Assembly (NCBI GenBank): GCA_038206355.1
Contig: JBBRAY010000001.1
Coordinates: 124,001-188,000 of the forward strand
Direction: 5' to 3'
Origin: JAPLDB01 sp038206355
Lineage (GTDB): Bacteria; Bacteroidota; Bacteroidia; AKYH767-A; 2013-40CM-41-45
DNA length: 64,000 nucleotides
This document shows, one piece after another, positions 7,352 through 16,566 of this stretch. The first letter of the stretch is position 1. The number at the start of each line of letters is the position of its first letter. A program made the position numbers and the translations under genes. The notes under the pieces are model-generated. The model ran no database searches. It was not told where the DNA came from and was given only the letters and a program-made list of their open reading frames with translations.

Positions 7352-9835
7352 ATGAAAAAAATATTTTCTCTCCTTGTCTTTGTAATTTTTGGAATCAACG
7401 CTGATGCTCAGATTCAGTTAGGTGGCGACAGTACCATCTTCAATTACGACCAGCCGCAGCGTTATGAAATTGGCGGCATCACCGTTTCAGGTACCCGCTT
7501 TCTTGATGAACAAGTATTGATTAATTTATCAGGCCTGATCGTAGGTGATACAATCGATATTCCGGGAGATAAGATTTCCAAAGCGATTCAGACGCTCTGG
7601 AAGCAAGGCCTTTTCAGCGATATTAAAGTTCAGGTAGTACGGGTTCAGAGTAATCGGGCTTTTTTAGACCTTGAACTGTCCGAAAAACCTAGACTTTCAA
7701 AATTCACTTTCAGCAAGGGTGTTTCAAAATCTGAAGCAGATAAAATTCGCGAAAAAATTCACCTTGAACGCGATAAAGTCATTACTGAAAATGTACTCAA
7801 CAATACAAGTAATACAGTTCGGGATTTCTTTATCGAAAAGGGATTCTTAAATACGAAGGTGGAAATAAAAGAATACAAAGACACACTATTCGCAAACAGA
7901 AACATCCTTGAAATTATTGTTGACAAAGGGAAGAAAGTAAAGATTAAAGACATCACTTTCATTGGGGTCACCGCACTGAAAGAAGGTAAGCTGCGGCGCG
8001 CTATGAAGGGCACCAAAACCAAGCGGTTCTATAAAATTTTTACAACGTCAAAATTTCAGGAATCAACATTTGAAGAAGATAAAACTAAAATTATCAGCAA
8101 GTATCTTGACAAAGGATATCGCGATGCAAAAATTACAGACAGTAAAGTAACAAAGCTCAGCGATAAGCGGTTGGATATTCAGCTTACAATCAATGAAGGT
8201 CACCAGTATTTTTTCCGCAATATTTCCTGGATCGGAAATACAAAACATTCCTCACAGGAACTTTCAAACATACTTGCAATAAAAAAAGGTGACATTTACG
8301 ACCAGTCCGTTTTAGAAGAACGATTGTTCATGAGTCAGAGCAGCCGCGACGTTTCTTCACTGTATATGGATGACGGATATCTGTTTTTTCAGGTCACTCC
8401 TGTTGAGGTGAAAGTAGAGAATGATTCCATCGATCTGGAATTACGTATCTATGAAGGCAAACAGGCCCGCATAAATAAAGTCACGGTTTCCGGTAATACC
8501 AAAACCAATGACCGTGTAATTATCCGTGAAATCCGCACCAAACCCGGGCAGCTTTTCAGCAGAGAATTGATAATTCGTACCCAGCGTGAACTGGCCCAGC
8601 TTGGTTACTTCGATCAGGAAAAACTGGGTGTGAATCCAAAACCGAATCCTGCAGATGGTACAGTTGACATTGAATATGTTGTCGAAGAAAAACCTTCCGA
8701 TCAATTTGAACTTCAGGGCGGTTATGGTGCAAATCAGCTTGTTGGTTCACTCGGCGTTTCGTTCAATAATTTCTCGGCAAACAAAATATTCAAGAAAGGT
8801 GGCTGGAGACCAATTCCATCAGGCGGCGGACAACGACTAAGCCTTCGTTTCCAGACCAATGGTAAATACTACCAGTCTTACAATGCTTCATTTACTGAGC
8901 CATGGCTCGGTGGCAAGAAACCGAATTCACTCAGTGTTTCCGGCTACAGGACTATTCAAACGAATGGTCGTGCTAAAAATGATGTATTCAGAAGCGAGAT
9001 AACTATAACCGGAGGATCTGTCGGACTAGGTAAACGTCTAAAATGGCCTGATGATTATTTCTCACTTTATCATGAGTTCGATTACCAGTACTATTCCCTT
9101 CAGAATTATTCCTCCGGATTTTTATTTTCTAATGGTTATGCAAACAACCTTTATTTCCAGCACACCTTTTCACGCAACTCAATTGATGCTCCAATATATC
9201 CACGCTCAGGCTCACAAACTTCAATAACTTTGCAATGGACACCTCCATATTCCCTTGTTAACGGTCTCGATTATTCTACCGCTACTGATCAGGAAAAGTA
9301 TAAGTTCATCGAATACCACAAATGGAAATTCTCATCCTCATGGTTTACGAAGATTGCCGGCAACCTGGTATTGAATGTCAAAGCACAGTACGGTTTCCTT
9401 GGAATGTACAACAGGAAAGTAGGTCCTTCTCCGTTTGAGCGCTTCTATGTTGGTGGCGACGGGCTCACCGCTGGATTTCTTTTTGACGGTCGTGAATTGG
9501 TTGGCGTGAGGGGTTATAAAGATTACAGCACAATTACCCCAAATGGCGGAGGCACCATTTTTGACAAATACACTTTTGAATTGCGATATCCGGTTTCATT
9601 AAATCCATCAGCTACAATTTACCTGCTCACCTTTGCCGAAGGAGGAAATGCTTGGCAGCATTTCAGAGATTTCAACCCTTTTAGCGCAAAACGTTCTGCA
9701 GGAGTTGGAATAAGGATCTTCCTTCCGATTTTTGGTTTGTTAGGTCTTGATTATGGCTGGCACTTTGACGACTACCCGGGTAGTACAGGCGACTCGAAAG
9801 GACACCTCTCGTTTACAATTGGACAGCAATTTTAA
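7352..9835 (+). CDS. bamA: Outer-membrane protein assembly factor BamA (Omp85)
   Basis: 827 residues with a signal peptide ending near NADAQ. About five POTRA repeats cover residues 40-430, each with the alternating strand/helix pattern and a final turn such as VSGNTKTNDRVIIREI. A 16-strand-type beta-barrel follows from about 450, including VRGY at about 715 and a C-terminal SFTIGQQF ending in Phe. BamA inserts beta-barrel proteins into the outer membrane and is essential. It lies 32 bases after uppS and 36 bases before the first Skp-like chaperone gene, a conserved Bacteroidota order. Confidence 0.95.
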   Translation: MKKIFSLLVFVIFGINADAQIQLGGDSTIFNYDQPQRYEIGGITVSGTRFLDEQVLINLSGLIVGDTIDIPGDKISKAIQTLWKQGLFSDIKVQVVRVQSNRAFLDLELSEKPRLSKFTFSKGVSKSEADKIREKIHLERDKVITENVLNNTSNTVRDFFIEKGFLNTKVEIKEYKDTLFANRNILEIIVDKGKKVKIKDITFIGVTALKEGKLRRAMKGTKTKRFYKIFTTSKFQESTFEEDKTKIISKYLDKGYRDAKITDSKVTKLSDKRLDIQLTINEGHQYFFRNISWIGNTKHSSQELSNILAIKKGDIYDQSVLEERLFMSQSSRDVSSLYMDDGYLFFQVTPVEVKVENDSIDLELRIYEGKQARINKVTVSGNTKTNDRVIIREIRTKPGQLFSRELIIRTQRELAQLGYFDQEKLGVNPKPNPADGTVDIEYVVEEKPSDQFELQGGYGANQLVGSLGVSFNNFSANKIFKKGGWRPIPSGGGQRLSLRFQTNGKYYQSYNASFTEPWLGGKKPNSLSVSGYRTIQTNGRAKNDVFRSEITITGGSVGLGKRLKWPDDYFSLYHEFDYQYYSLQNYSSGFLFSNGYANNLYFQHTFSRNSIDAPIYPRSGSQTSITLQWTPPYSLVNGLDYSTATDQEKYKFIEYHKWKFSSSWFTKIAGNLVLNVKAQYGFLGMYNRKVGPSPFERFYVGGDGLTAGFLFDGRELVGVRGYKDYSTITPNGGGTIFDKYTFELRYPVSLNPSATIYLLTFAEGGNAWQHFRDFNPFSAKRSAGVGIRIFLPIFGLLGLDYGWHFDDYPGSTGDSKGHLSFTIGQQF

Positions 9836-9848
9836 AATACTATTTTTG
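9819..9848 (+). promoter_or_regulatory. Putative promoter for the ompH-like pair
   Basis: TTG at 9819-9821 is followed after 19 bases by TATTTTTG at 9841-9848, which fits the Bacteroidota consensus. It overlaps the 3' end of bamA and lies 23 bases before the first ompH-like start, so the chaperone pair may also be transcribed on its own. Confidence 0.5.
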
Positions 9849-9871
9849 CAACCCTTTAAACAAAAAATGTT

Positions 9872-10492
9872 ATGAAATTACGTCTTGCAGTTCTCCTGCT
9901 GATCATTTCAGCCTCCACAGCATTCGCACAAAAGTATGCTTATGTAAACACACAGTACATTCTCGACAACATCCCTGAATACAAAGCGGCTCAACAACAA
10001 CTCGACAATTCCTCCCTTGCATGGCAAAAAGAAATTGAAGACCGTTATGCAATTATCGATAAGCTTTATAAAACTTATCAGGCTGAACAGGTTCTCCTAA
10101 CTGAGGAAATGAAAAAACGACGTCAGGATGAAATCAACACCAAAGAGAAAGACGTAAAGGAATTACAAAAGCAGCGTTTTGGATTTGAAGGTGATCTCTT
10201 CAAAAAGAAACAGGAACTGGTTAAGCCAATTCAGGATAAAATATACAATGCAGTGAAAAAACTTGCTACGGATGGAAGTTATGCTGTGATTTTTGATAAA
10301 TCAAGTGATCTCGTGATGTTATACACCAATCCAAAATACGATAAGAGTGACGACATTCTCCTTGCACTCGGATACAAACCCGGAAAAAAAGATAGCGGCA
10401 GCGATAAAGGATCCGGAACTTCCGGCTCATCCGGTGACAAGCCTTCAATGAAAAATGAAGTTTCAGAGCCGGGAGATATTCAAAAAAAATAA
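9872..10492 (+). CDS. OmpH/Skp family periplasmic chaperone, first copy
   Basis: 206 residues. The signal peptide ends near STAFAQ and is followed by the family start KYAYVNTQYILDNIPEY. A long charged coiled-coil (about 45-120) makes the Skp tentacle, and AVIFDKSSDLVMLY closes the core. Skp-like proteins hold unfolded outer-membrane proteins in the periplasm for BamA. The last 38 residues are a Ser/Gly/Lys-rich low-complexity tail not found in the second copy. The adjacent gene at 10526 is a shorter paralogue. Confidence 0.9.
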   Translation: MKLRLAVLLLIISASTAFAQKYAYVNTQYILDNIPEYKAAQQQLDNSSLAWQKEIEDRYAIIDKLYKTYQAEQVLLTEEMKKRRQDEINTKEKDVKELQKQRFGFEGDLFKKKQELVKPIQDKIYNAVKKLATDGSYAVIFDKSSDLVMLYTNPKYDKSDDILLALGYKPGKKDSGSDKGSGTSGSSGDKPSMKNEVSEPGDIQKK

Positions 10493-10525
10493 ACTAACCA
10501 TTAAATATAAATCAAATAAAACTCA

Positions 10526-11038
10526 ATGAAAGCTTTCTCAAAATCAATTTTAATTATTTCCATCGTTTCTTTTGCATTTGCTGTTCAGGCACAAACGCCC
10601 AAGTTCGGACATATCAATTCTGCTGATCTTATCCAGCTCATGCCTGAGACTAAACAAAGTGACAGCACCCTAAGGAAATACGGTGAGTCACTTGATGGGC
10701 AGTTGAAAACCATGACTGCAGAGTATCAGTCAAAACTCCAGAAATACCAAACCGGTCGTGACTCTATGCCTGACATGATAAAAGCAGTAAAAGAAAAAGA
10801 ACTTGAAGACCTTGGAAACCGCATTCAGGATTTTCAGCAAACTGCACAGGAATCAATTCAGAAAAAGAAAGAAGATCTCTACGGACCGATTTTGAAAAAA
10901 GCAGATCAGGCGATTAAAGACGTTGCCAAAGACAAAGGATTTGCATATATTTTTGATACCAGTGGAGGTACAGTTTTATTTGCGCAGGAATCTGATGACG
11001 TTTTGAATCTTGTGAAAACTAAAATGGGCTTGAAATAA
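10526..11038 (+). CDS. OmpH/Skp family periplasmic chaperone, second copy
   Basis: 170 residues, the usual Skp length. The signal peptide ends near FAVQAQ, the core starts KFGHINSADLIQLMPE, a coiled coil lies at about 45-120, and the core closes with AYIFDTSGGTVLFA. It is 33 bases downstream of the first copy and shares its architecture without the low-complexity tail. Two consecutive Skp homologues behind bamA are common in this phylum. A strong terminator follows at 11061. Confidence 0.9.
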   Translation: MKAFSKSILIISIVSFAFAVQAQTPKFGHINSADLIQLMPETKQSDSTLRKYGESLDGQLKTMTAEYQSKLQKYQTGRDSMPDMIKAVKEKELEDLGNRIQDFQQTAQESIQKKKEDLYGPILKKADQAIKDVAKDKGFAYIFDTSGGTVLFAQESDDVLNLVKTKMGLK

Positions 11039-11060
11039 ATTTTAATAATCAATCAAACGA

Positions 11061-11092
11061 AAACGTCTCGCTCCAACGGGACGTTTTTTTTT
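11061..11092 (+). terminator. Rho-independent terminator after the ompH-like pair
   Basis: AAACGTC and GACGTTT arms, extended by CG pairs, close a six-base loop and run into nine T. It lies 22 bases after the second chaperone stop codon. Confidence 0.88.
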
Positions 11093-11133
11093 AGACTTCC
11101 CGTAAAAAAATTCCGAAGTTTGTTCACGTTTAT

Positions 11134-11919
11134 ATGGTTCAAAACAATTCATCTTTACCAATCGCTATTTTTGATTCCGGAATAGGTGGCTTAAGTGTAT
11201 TGAAGGAAGCATTAAAAATACTTCCTTCAGAAAACTACATTTATTTTGCTGACACGGATCATGTTCCTTATGGTACAAAAACCAGTGTGGAAGTAAGCGC
11301 GTATGTGCTCAAGGCCGCTGAATTTCTTGATGCACTTAAAATAAAGATGCTTGTCATTGCCTGCAATACCGCAACAAGCATTGCCATATCAAACCTAAGA
11401 ATAAAATACAATTATCCTGTTGTCGGAATGGAGCCGGCAGTTAAAACAGCGCTCGCTGTAAATAAAAACAACCGCGTTCTCGTACTGGCAACATCACTTA
11501 CGCTGAAGGAACAAAAATTCAGGGAACTGGTCGACAAGGTGGACAATGAAAAAATTGTAGACATGCTGCCGCTTCCTGAGCTGGTAACATTCGCTGAAAA
11601 ATTTGTATTTGATGACGCCACAGTTATCCCCGCATTAAAACAAAAACTATCTCAGCTAAAACTTGCCGACTACGGCACAGTTGTGCTTGGTTGTACCCAT
11701 TTTCCTTTTTATAAAAAAATCCTGAAGAAAATTTTTCCTGAAAGCACTGAAATAATCGATGGCAATAAAGGTACGGTCACGCACATGAAAAATATCCTGG
11801 AAAAAGAAAAATTAAAAAGCCTGCAGCACGCAAAAGGGGAAATCGTTTTTTACCATTCAGGAAAAATTGTCACTGACCAAAACTTAATTTCCACCTACAG
11901 AAAACTTTTATCAGCATAA
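11134..11919 (+). CDS. murI: Glutamate racemase
   Basis: 261 residues, full length. The enzyme converts L-glutamate to the D-glutamate used in peptidoglycan stem peptides. AIFDSGIGGLSVL carries the conserved Asp14-Ser15 pair, YFADTDHVPYGTK follows, and the two catalytic cysteines are Cys77 in ACNTATS and the Cys in LGCTHFPF near 187. It is cytoplasmic. It follows the bamA-ompH group but is separated from it by a terminator, so it probably has its own promoter in the short gap 11093-11133. Confidence 0.95.
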   Translation: MVQNNSSLPIAIFDSGIGGLSVLKEALKILPSENYIYFADTDHVPYGTKTSVEVSAYVLKAAEFLDALKIKMLVIACNTATSIAISNLRIKYNYPVVGMEPAVKTALAVNKNNRVLVLATSLTLKEQKFRELVDKVDNEKIVDMLPLPELVTFAEKFVFDDATVIPALKQKLSQLKLADYGTVVLGCTHFPFYKKILKKIFPESTEIIDGNKGTVTHMKNILEKEKLKSLQHAKGEIVFYHSGKIVTDQNLISTYRKLLSA

Positions 11920-11920
11920 A

Positions 11921-11953
11921 AAAATCCGCTCCACGATATCGGGAAACGGATTA
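11921..11953. terminator. Bidirectional terminator between murI and sodA
   Basis: AATCCG/CGGATT arms, extended by inner TCC/GGG-type pairing, lie between convergent genes. Poly-A flanks one side and an AT-rich stretch (two TTAATTGTTA copies) flanks the other, so it may serve both. Confidence 0.6.
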
Positions 11954-11979
11954 ATTGTTATTAATTGTTATTAATTATA

Positions 11980-12591
11980 CTATTTGCTTGCTTCTGAAAA
12001 ACGTTTTGATGCCACTTCCCAGTTTACCACATTCCACCATGCTGTAATATAATCCGGGCGGCGGTTCTGGTAGTTCAGGTAATAGGCATGCTCCCATACA
12101 TCAAGTCCAAGTACCGGAGTTCCTTTTACTTCAGCAATATCCATTAAAGGGTTATCCTGATTAGGTGTCGATGTAATGGCTAACTTTTTATCTGCACCAA
12201 CGATTAGCCAGGCCCATCCGCTTCCAAACCGTGTTGCACCGGCTGCAGCAAATTTTGTTTTGAATTCATCAAGGCTTCCAAATGATGCATTGATCGCTTC
12301 AGCAAGCACTCCGGTCGGATTTCCTCCGCCATTTTGCTTCATCAAAGTCCAGAAAAGTGAATGATTATAATGTCCACCGCCGTTATTGCGAACCGGCATA
12401 GGATATTTAGAAATGTTTTTACAGATCTCTTCAATACTCAATTTATCTGCATCCGTATTTGCAATTGCATTATTGAGGTTGGTTACATATGCCTGATGGT
12501 GTTTGCCATGATGAATTTCCATCGTACGTGCATCAACATGCGGTTCAAGTGCATTGAAATTATAAGGAAGCTGTGGGAGTGTAAATGCCAT
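11980..12591 (-). CDS. sodA: Superoxide dismutase, Mn/Fe family
   Basis: 203 residues. The metal ligands are recognisable: His in EIHHGKHHQAYV, His in GGGHYNHSLFW, and Asp/His in DVWEHAYYLNY. The second-shell Gln is placed as in Mn enzymes (NQDNPLM) and a Gly precedes HYNH, which favours Mn or cambialistic use over strict Fe. There is no signal peptide, so it is cytoplasmic. It removes superoxide by dismutation. A single-gene unit is likely, with a -7-like box at 12626-12633 and a terminator shared with murI. Confidence 0.93.
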   Translation of the reverse strand: MAFTLPQLPYNFNALEPHVDARTMEIHHGKHHQAYVTNLNNAIANTDADKLSIEEICKNISKYPMPVRNNGGGHYNHSLFWTLMKQNGGGNPTGVLAEAINASFGSLDEFKTKFAAAGATRFGSGWAWLIVGADKKLAITSTPNQDNPLMDIAEVKGTPVLGLDVWEHAYYLNYQNRRPDYITAWWNVVNWEVASKRFSEASK

Positions 12592-12625
12592 AATATTTTA
12601 GATTAAGATTAATAATAATTTACAA

Positions 12626-12633
12626 CAAAAGTA
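12626..12633 (-). promoter_or_regulatory. Putative -7 box for sodA
   Basis: TACTTTTG on the minus strand, 34 bases before the start codon, fits TAnnTTTG. No good -33 TTG is seen. Confidence 0.35.
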
Positions 12634-12681
12634 AGAATGAAAATGAAGAAAGTGAAATTAAAAACTACTTCCGGAAAAAAA

Positions 12682-14337
12682 TCAATTTACCCTCTTCTTT
12701 GGCTCCTGAGCAGATGATGATTCAGCAACAAGATTGGCTCTCATAAGCTCCTTTGCCTTTTTCAGTGTTGCATCCAGTTCATGAATGACAGGATAAAAAC
12801 CATTGTTCTTCCATATCTGACGGGCAATGAGTGCTTTCAATTGGGTTCGTATTAAGAATGACGAATAAGCAATTCCTGATTCATCTTTTTTAACTCCGCT
12901 TTTAACAACGTACTCAACCAGTTTTGAATATGCGTCATTCCCGATAAAAAAGTCTTTACGGTAAGTTTCAAAATCAGGATATTTCTCAGTAATCTCCTTC
13001 CGGTGATCATCCAGGTAGTCGTAAGCAAACTGAACGATTAACCCCTTTGCATTTACATCCGAATAAAACGCTGAAACACCTGTGGTATCAAGTGGAACAA
13101 ACACATCTGGCATAATACCTCCGCCACCGTACACAATTTTTCCGCCGGGAGTAGTAAACTTTAATGAGTCGCTGAAATGAACACTATCACTTGAACTAAG
13201 TTCGCCGTTTTTCATCCGCTGGTATAACTCATTTTCATATTCACCATACCCGGCATTGTATGGCTTCTGTATAGAACGACCGGTTGGAGTATAATAGCGA
13301 GCAATGGTTAGCCTGATTGCCGAACCATCAGGAAAGCTACTCTGTTCCTGTACAAGACCTTTACCAAATGACCTTCTTCCAACTACGGTGGCACGGTCCC
13401 AGTCTTGCACTGCACCTGTTACAATCTCACTTGCAGACGCACTTCCCTCATCTATCAATACTATCAATTTGCCCTTTTCAAAAAATCCGCGCGCCGAAGA
13501 ATTAAAAGTTTCTTTAGGGCGTGCATGTCCCTGTGTATAAACAATCAGATTCCCTTCAGGTAAAAATTCATCGGCAATCTGAATCGCCGTTTTAAGATAC
13601 CCCCCCGGATTTCCTCTGAGATCCAGTACCAGACTTTGAAGCCCTTTCTCCTTTAATCCGGTAAATGCATCTATGTATTCCTCATAGGTATGTTCTGCAA
13701 AGTGTGACACTTTTATGTAACCGGTTTTGTCGTCAAGCATATAGCTTACGTCTATGCTGAATACAGGAATTTTTCCGCGGGTAATGGTGTATTCAATAAG
13801 TTTGGTATTTCCCCTTCTGTAAATACCGACTTTTACTTTTGTTCCACTGGGGCCCCTGAGCATTTGTGTGACCTGGGTGTTGGAAATCTGTATGCCGGCT
13901 ACATTCTTGCCTTCAACGCTTACGATCCGGTCACCGCTTCTGATTCCAAGCTGCTCCGAAGGTCCTCCGCTCACTGCTGCTACAACCATAATCGTATCCT
14001 GCTGGACATGAAATTCAACACCAATACCATCAAAATTGCCTTCTAACGGCTCGTTCATCGACTGTAAATCTTCTGCAGGGATATAAGCAGAATGCGGGTC
14101 GAGCTGATGTAACATGTCTTCTATCGTATTCTCAACAAGCTTCTTTTGGTTTACGGTATCAACATATTCCTGGCTGATGTAATTCACCACATCATTGATC
14201 TTGTTGAATTGTCCTGTCCGAAAAGAAAAAAAAGATTTTTTATTATTGAATGGCTCATTCAACTTCATGCCAACATATATTCCAAGAGCCAAAAGTGAAG
14301 CAAAAATTAAAGGGAGCCAGTAGCGGAACTTATTCAA
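12682..14337 (-). CDS. S41 family C-terminal processing peptidase (CtpA/Prc-like) with PDZ domain
   Basis: 551 residues. An N-terminal membrane segment or signal peptide (about 5-22) is followed by a PDZ domain at about 90-175 (LGIRSGDRIVSVEG). The tail-specific protease domain has the catalytic Ser in GSASASEI near residue 300 and the Lys in RSFGKGLVQ near 325; the LDLRGNPGGYL motif is also present. These enzymes trim the C-termini of periplasmic and envelope proteins. The roughly 150-residue extension after the catalytic domain is common in Bacteroidota members. Confidence 0.93.
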   Translation of the reverse strand: MNKFRYWLPLIFASLLALGIYVGMKLNEPFNNKKSFFSFRTGQFNKINDVVNYISQEYVDTVNQKKLVENTIEDMLHQLDPHSAYIPAEDLQSMNEPLEGNFDGIGVEFHVQQDTIMVVAAVSGGPSEQLGIRSGDRIVSVEGKNVAGIQISNTQVTQMLRGPSGTKVKVGIYRRGNTKLIEYTITRGKIPVFSIDVSYMLDDKTGYIKVSHFAEHTYEEYIDAFTGLKEKGLQSLVLDLRGNPGGYLKTAIQIADEFLPEGNLIVYTQGHARPKETFNSSARGFFEKGKLIVLIDEGSASASEIVTGAVQDWDRATVVGRRSFGKGLVQEQSSFPDGSAIRLTIARYYTPTGRSIQKPYNAGYGEYENELYQRMKNGELSSSDSVHFSDSLKFTTPGGKIVYGGGGIMPDVFVPLDTTGVSAFYSDVNAKGLIVQFAYDYLDDHRKEITEKYPDFETYRKDFFIGNDAYSKLVEYVVKSGVKKDESGIAYSSFLIRTQLKALIARQIWKNNGFYPVIHELDATLKKAKELMRANLVAESSSAQEPKKRVN

Positions 14338-14421
14338 AATCTGATTTTATTTTGTAAATCGAGTAACTTGGATGTAACGATGAAAACAAAGAATGGTTTT
14401 GGTATTTAGCGTTAAAAAAAA

Positions 14422-14892
14422 TTAAACCATAACTTCATTATTGTGAAACTGCACCACCTCTACTCCAAATTTTCTGAGAAAATCAACGCCTTCATCTGCA
14501 GTAATCCCTTTGTATTCAGCATATGACTTCAGAAAAAATACTTTTTTTATTCCAAGCGTATAAATAACCCTTGCACACGCCAGACATGGGGATAAGGTCA
14601 CATAAAGAGTACATCCCTCAATTACTACATTGTTCTTTGAGGCGTAGAGAATTGCATTTTGCTCTGCGTGCAGGGCCAATGAACAACTCCCTTTGCTATC
14701 ACGCGGACAACCCGTTTCAGGCCATACTTCATCACAGTTGTGTGTCCCGGCCGGAGGTCCGTTGTAGCCAAGAGATACAATTCGGGTATCTTTTGTAAGC
14801 ACTGCGCCAACCTTGGCTTTCACGCAATGACTTTTGCCTGAAAGGTTTTGTGCCAGTTCCATATATATTTCATCGAAGGTGGGTTTACGCAT
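14422..14892 (-). CDS. dCMP deaminase (ComEB family)
   Basis: 156 residues. The zinc deaminase motifs are intact: HAEQNAIL with the proton-shuttle Glu, and SPCLACARVIY with the two Cys ligands. The N-terminal block NLSGKSHCVKAKVGAVL and the GYNGPPAGTHNCDE motif match dCMP/ComEB-type enzymes rather than tRNA or cytidine deaminases. The reaction gives dUMP for thymidylate synthesis. A TACCTTCG box sits only 5 bases upstream of the ATG, so the message may have almost no leader. Confidence 0.92.
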   Translation of the reverse strand: MRKPTFDEIYMELAQNLSGKSHCVKAKVGAVLTKDTRIVSLGYNGPPAGTHNCDEVWPETGCPRDSKGSCSLALHAEQNAILYASKNNVVIEGCTLYVTLSPCLACARVIYTLGIKKVFFLKSYAEYKGITADEGVDFLRKFGVEVVQFHNNEVMV

Positions 14893-14934
14893 GGGCGCGA
14901 AGGTAATTAAGATTGGCGCAGAAAAATTAATAAG

Positions 14935-15699
14935 TCACTGTAAAAATGAAATGGCGGCCTGATAAAATTCATCCGGATTTTCAGCATGAATCCAGTGCCC
15001 TGCATTGGAAATGGTTTTAATTGTCGCTGCAGGAAAATGTTTCTTAATATCGACAGTGTCTGCATCAGTGATATAACCCGACTTTTCACCACGCATAAAA
15101 AGTGCCGGGCCGGTATACTTATAAGAATCAGGTAAAGCTTCGCCAATACCGTCATCATTTTTTTCAATTCCATTTAAATGAAAACGCCAGGCCAGTTTAT
15201 CTTCTTCATCCCAGTATAAATTTTTAAGAAGAAATTGAATGGTCCCTTCATCTTTCAGCGTTTCACTTATCTGCGCTTCTGCTTCTTTACGCGAACTGTT
15301 TTGATCAAGTTTCACCGAATGTATTGCAGCGAAAACACTTTGATGATGCGGTGTATAAGCATGAGGCGCGATATCAGCACAAATAAATCTTGAAATACGG
15401 TCTGGATGCTCACAGGCAAACCACATTCCTGTTTTTCCACCCATAGAATGTCCGATCACAGAGGCTGAAGCTATTTTCTCGCTTTCCAATAATTCCAGCA
15501 AGTCCTCGCTCATCAATGAATAACTGAATGAATCACTGTGTGGTGACCGGCCATGATTTCTGGCATCAACTGCATAAACCAGAAATCCCGATGCAGCAAA
15601 CTGTTTTGATAAAGTCATCCAGTTATCACTCATCCCAAACAACCCATGAAGGATTATCAAAGGTTTTCCTTCTCCTGATTTTCTGAAAAATAATTTCAT
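14935..15699 (-). CDS. Alpha/beta-fold hydrolase (YbfF-like esterase)
   Basis: 254 residues. The oxyanion region is HGLFGMSDNW at about 19-28, the nucleophile elbow is GHSMGG near 100, and the terminal His is in NAGHWIHAENP. The length and the HGLFG start match the YbfF/ABHD11-type acyl esterase group. There is no signal peptide. Its start codon lies one base past the pdxJ stop codon, so the two are co-transcribed; that pairing is frequent in Bacteroidota. The natural substrate is unknown. Confidence 0.85.
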   Translation of the reverse strand: MKLFFRKSGEGKPLIILHGLFGMSDNWMTLSKQFAASGFLVYAVDARNHGRSPHSDSFSYSLMSEDLLELLESEKIASASVIGHSMGGKTGMWFACEHPDRISRFICADIAPHAYTPHHQSVFAAIHSVKLDQNSSRKEAEAQISETLKDEGTIQFLLKNLYWDEEDKLAWRFHLNGIEKNDDGIGEALPDSYKYTGPALFMRGEKSGYITDADTVDIKKHFPAATIKTISNAGHWIHAENPDEFYQAAISFLQ

Positions 15700-15700
15700 G

Positions 15701-16435
15701 CTAATTACTGTCCTCCAATCCTTTTATTAATTCACGTAGATACATCTGTACGGCATTTTCCAATCCAAAATAAATGGCGTCACTGATCAGCGCATGACCA
15801 ATGGATACTTCTGATAATCCGGAAATATATTTTACAAAATATCTGAGGTTGTCAAGGTTTAAATCATGCCCTGCATTAATATCTAATTTTAATTCCCGGG
15901 CTTTTTCTGCAGCAACGATATACGGAGCTATTGCTTTTTGTTTGTCTGACGAATATTGTTTTGCATAAGCCTCAGTGTAAAGCTCAATCCTTTCCGTACC
16001 GGTTGGTACAGCCATTTCGATAAGTCTTACGTCAGGCGCAATAAACAGAGAAGTACGTACGTTATAGGATTTAATACGGGAAATAATATCCTTCAAAAAT
16101 AACTGATATTTAATTGTATCCCAGCCTGCATTACTGGTGATAACATCGGGACCATCAGGAACCAGTGTTGCCTGCGCAGGTCGTATTTCGTCAATGAGTT
16201 TCAGAAAATCTTCTGATGGATATCCTTCAATATTAAATTCTGTGGCAATCACTTTCTTCAATTCACGCACATCACTCTTCCTGATGTGGCGCTCATCCTG
16301 CCTTGGATGCACGGTGATTCCCTGCGCCCCAAAACGTTCAATGTCAAGCGCTGACTTGACCACGTCAGGATGGTTTCCTCCGCGTGCATTCCGCAATGTT
16401 GCTATCTTATTTATATTTACACTCAAACGTACCAT
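15701..16435 (-). CDS. pdxJ: Pyridoxine 5'-phosphate synthase
   Basis: 244 residues from the ATG at 16435. An upstream in-frame extension to 16537 is open but matches nothing, and VRLSVNINKIATLRNARGG is the true family start. The enzyme condenses 1-deoxy-xylulose 5-phosphate with amino-acetone phosphate to make pyridoxine phosphate. The TIM-barrel motifs GITVHPRQDERHI and DINAGHDLNLDNL are present. It is transcribed divergently from the CBS gene and translationally close-coupled to the hydrolase downstream. Confidence 0.95.
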   Translation of the reverse strand: MVRLSVNINKIATLRNARGGNHPDVVKSALDIERFGAQGITVHPRQDERHIRKSDVRELKKVIATEFNIEGYPSEDFLKLIDEIRPAQATLVPDGPDVITSNAGWDTIKYQLFLKDIISRIKSYNVRTSLFIAPDVRLIEMAVPTGTERIELYTEAYAKQYSSDKQKAIAPYIVAAEKARELKLDINAGHDLNLDNLRYFVKYISGLSEVSIGHALISDAIYFGLENAVQMYLRELIKGLEDSN

Positions 16436-16460
16436 AGATGATTTTGTGGATGAAACTCCG

Positions 16461-16468
16461 CAAAAGTA
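16461..16468 (-). promoter_or_regulatory. Putative -7 box for pdxJ
   Basis: TACTTTTG on the minus strand, 25 bases upstream of the chosen start. It supports the 16435 start, because the upstream extension would include this box. The -33 element is unclear. Confidence 0.35.
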
Positions 16469-16566
16469 AATTATCCATCTGATAATAATGGTGACCCGCT
16501 CACGATAAAAACATTTAGCTTTACCGCTGCAAACCAAATTGGTCTATTTACCGTAAAATATTAATA

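Noticed and set aside
16436..16537. N-terminal extension of PdxJ
   Set aside because: The family begins at VRLSVNINK, and a promoter-like box lies inside the extension.
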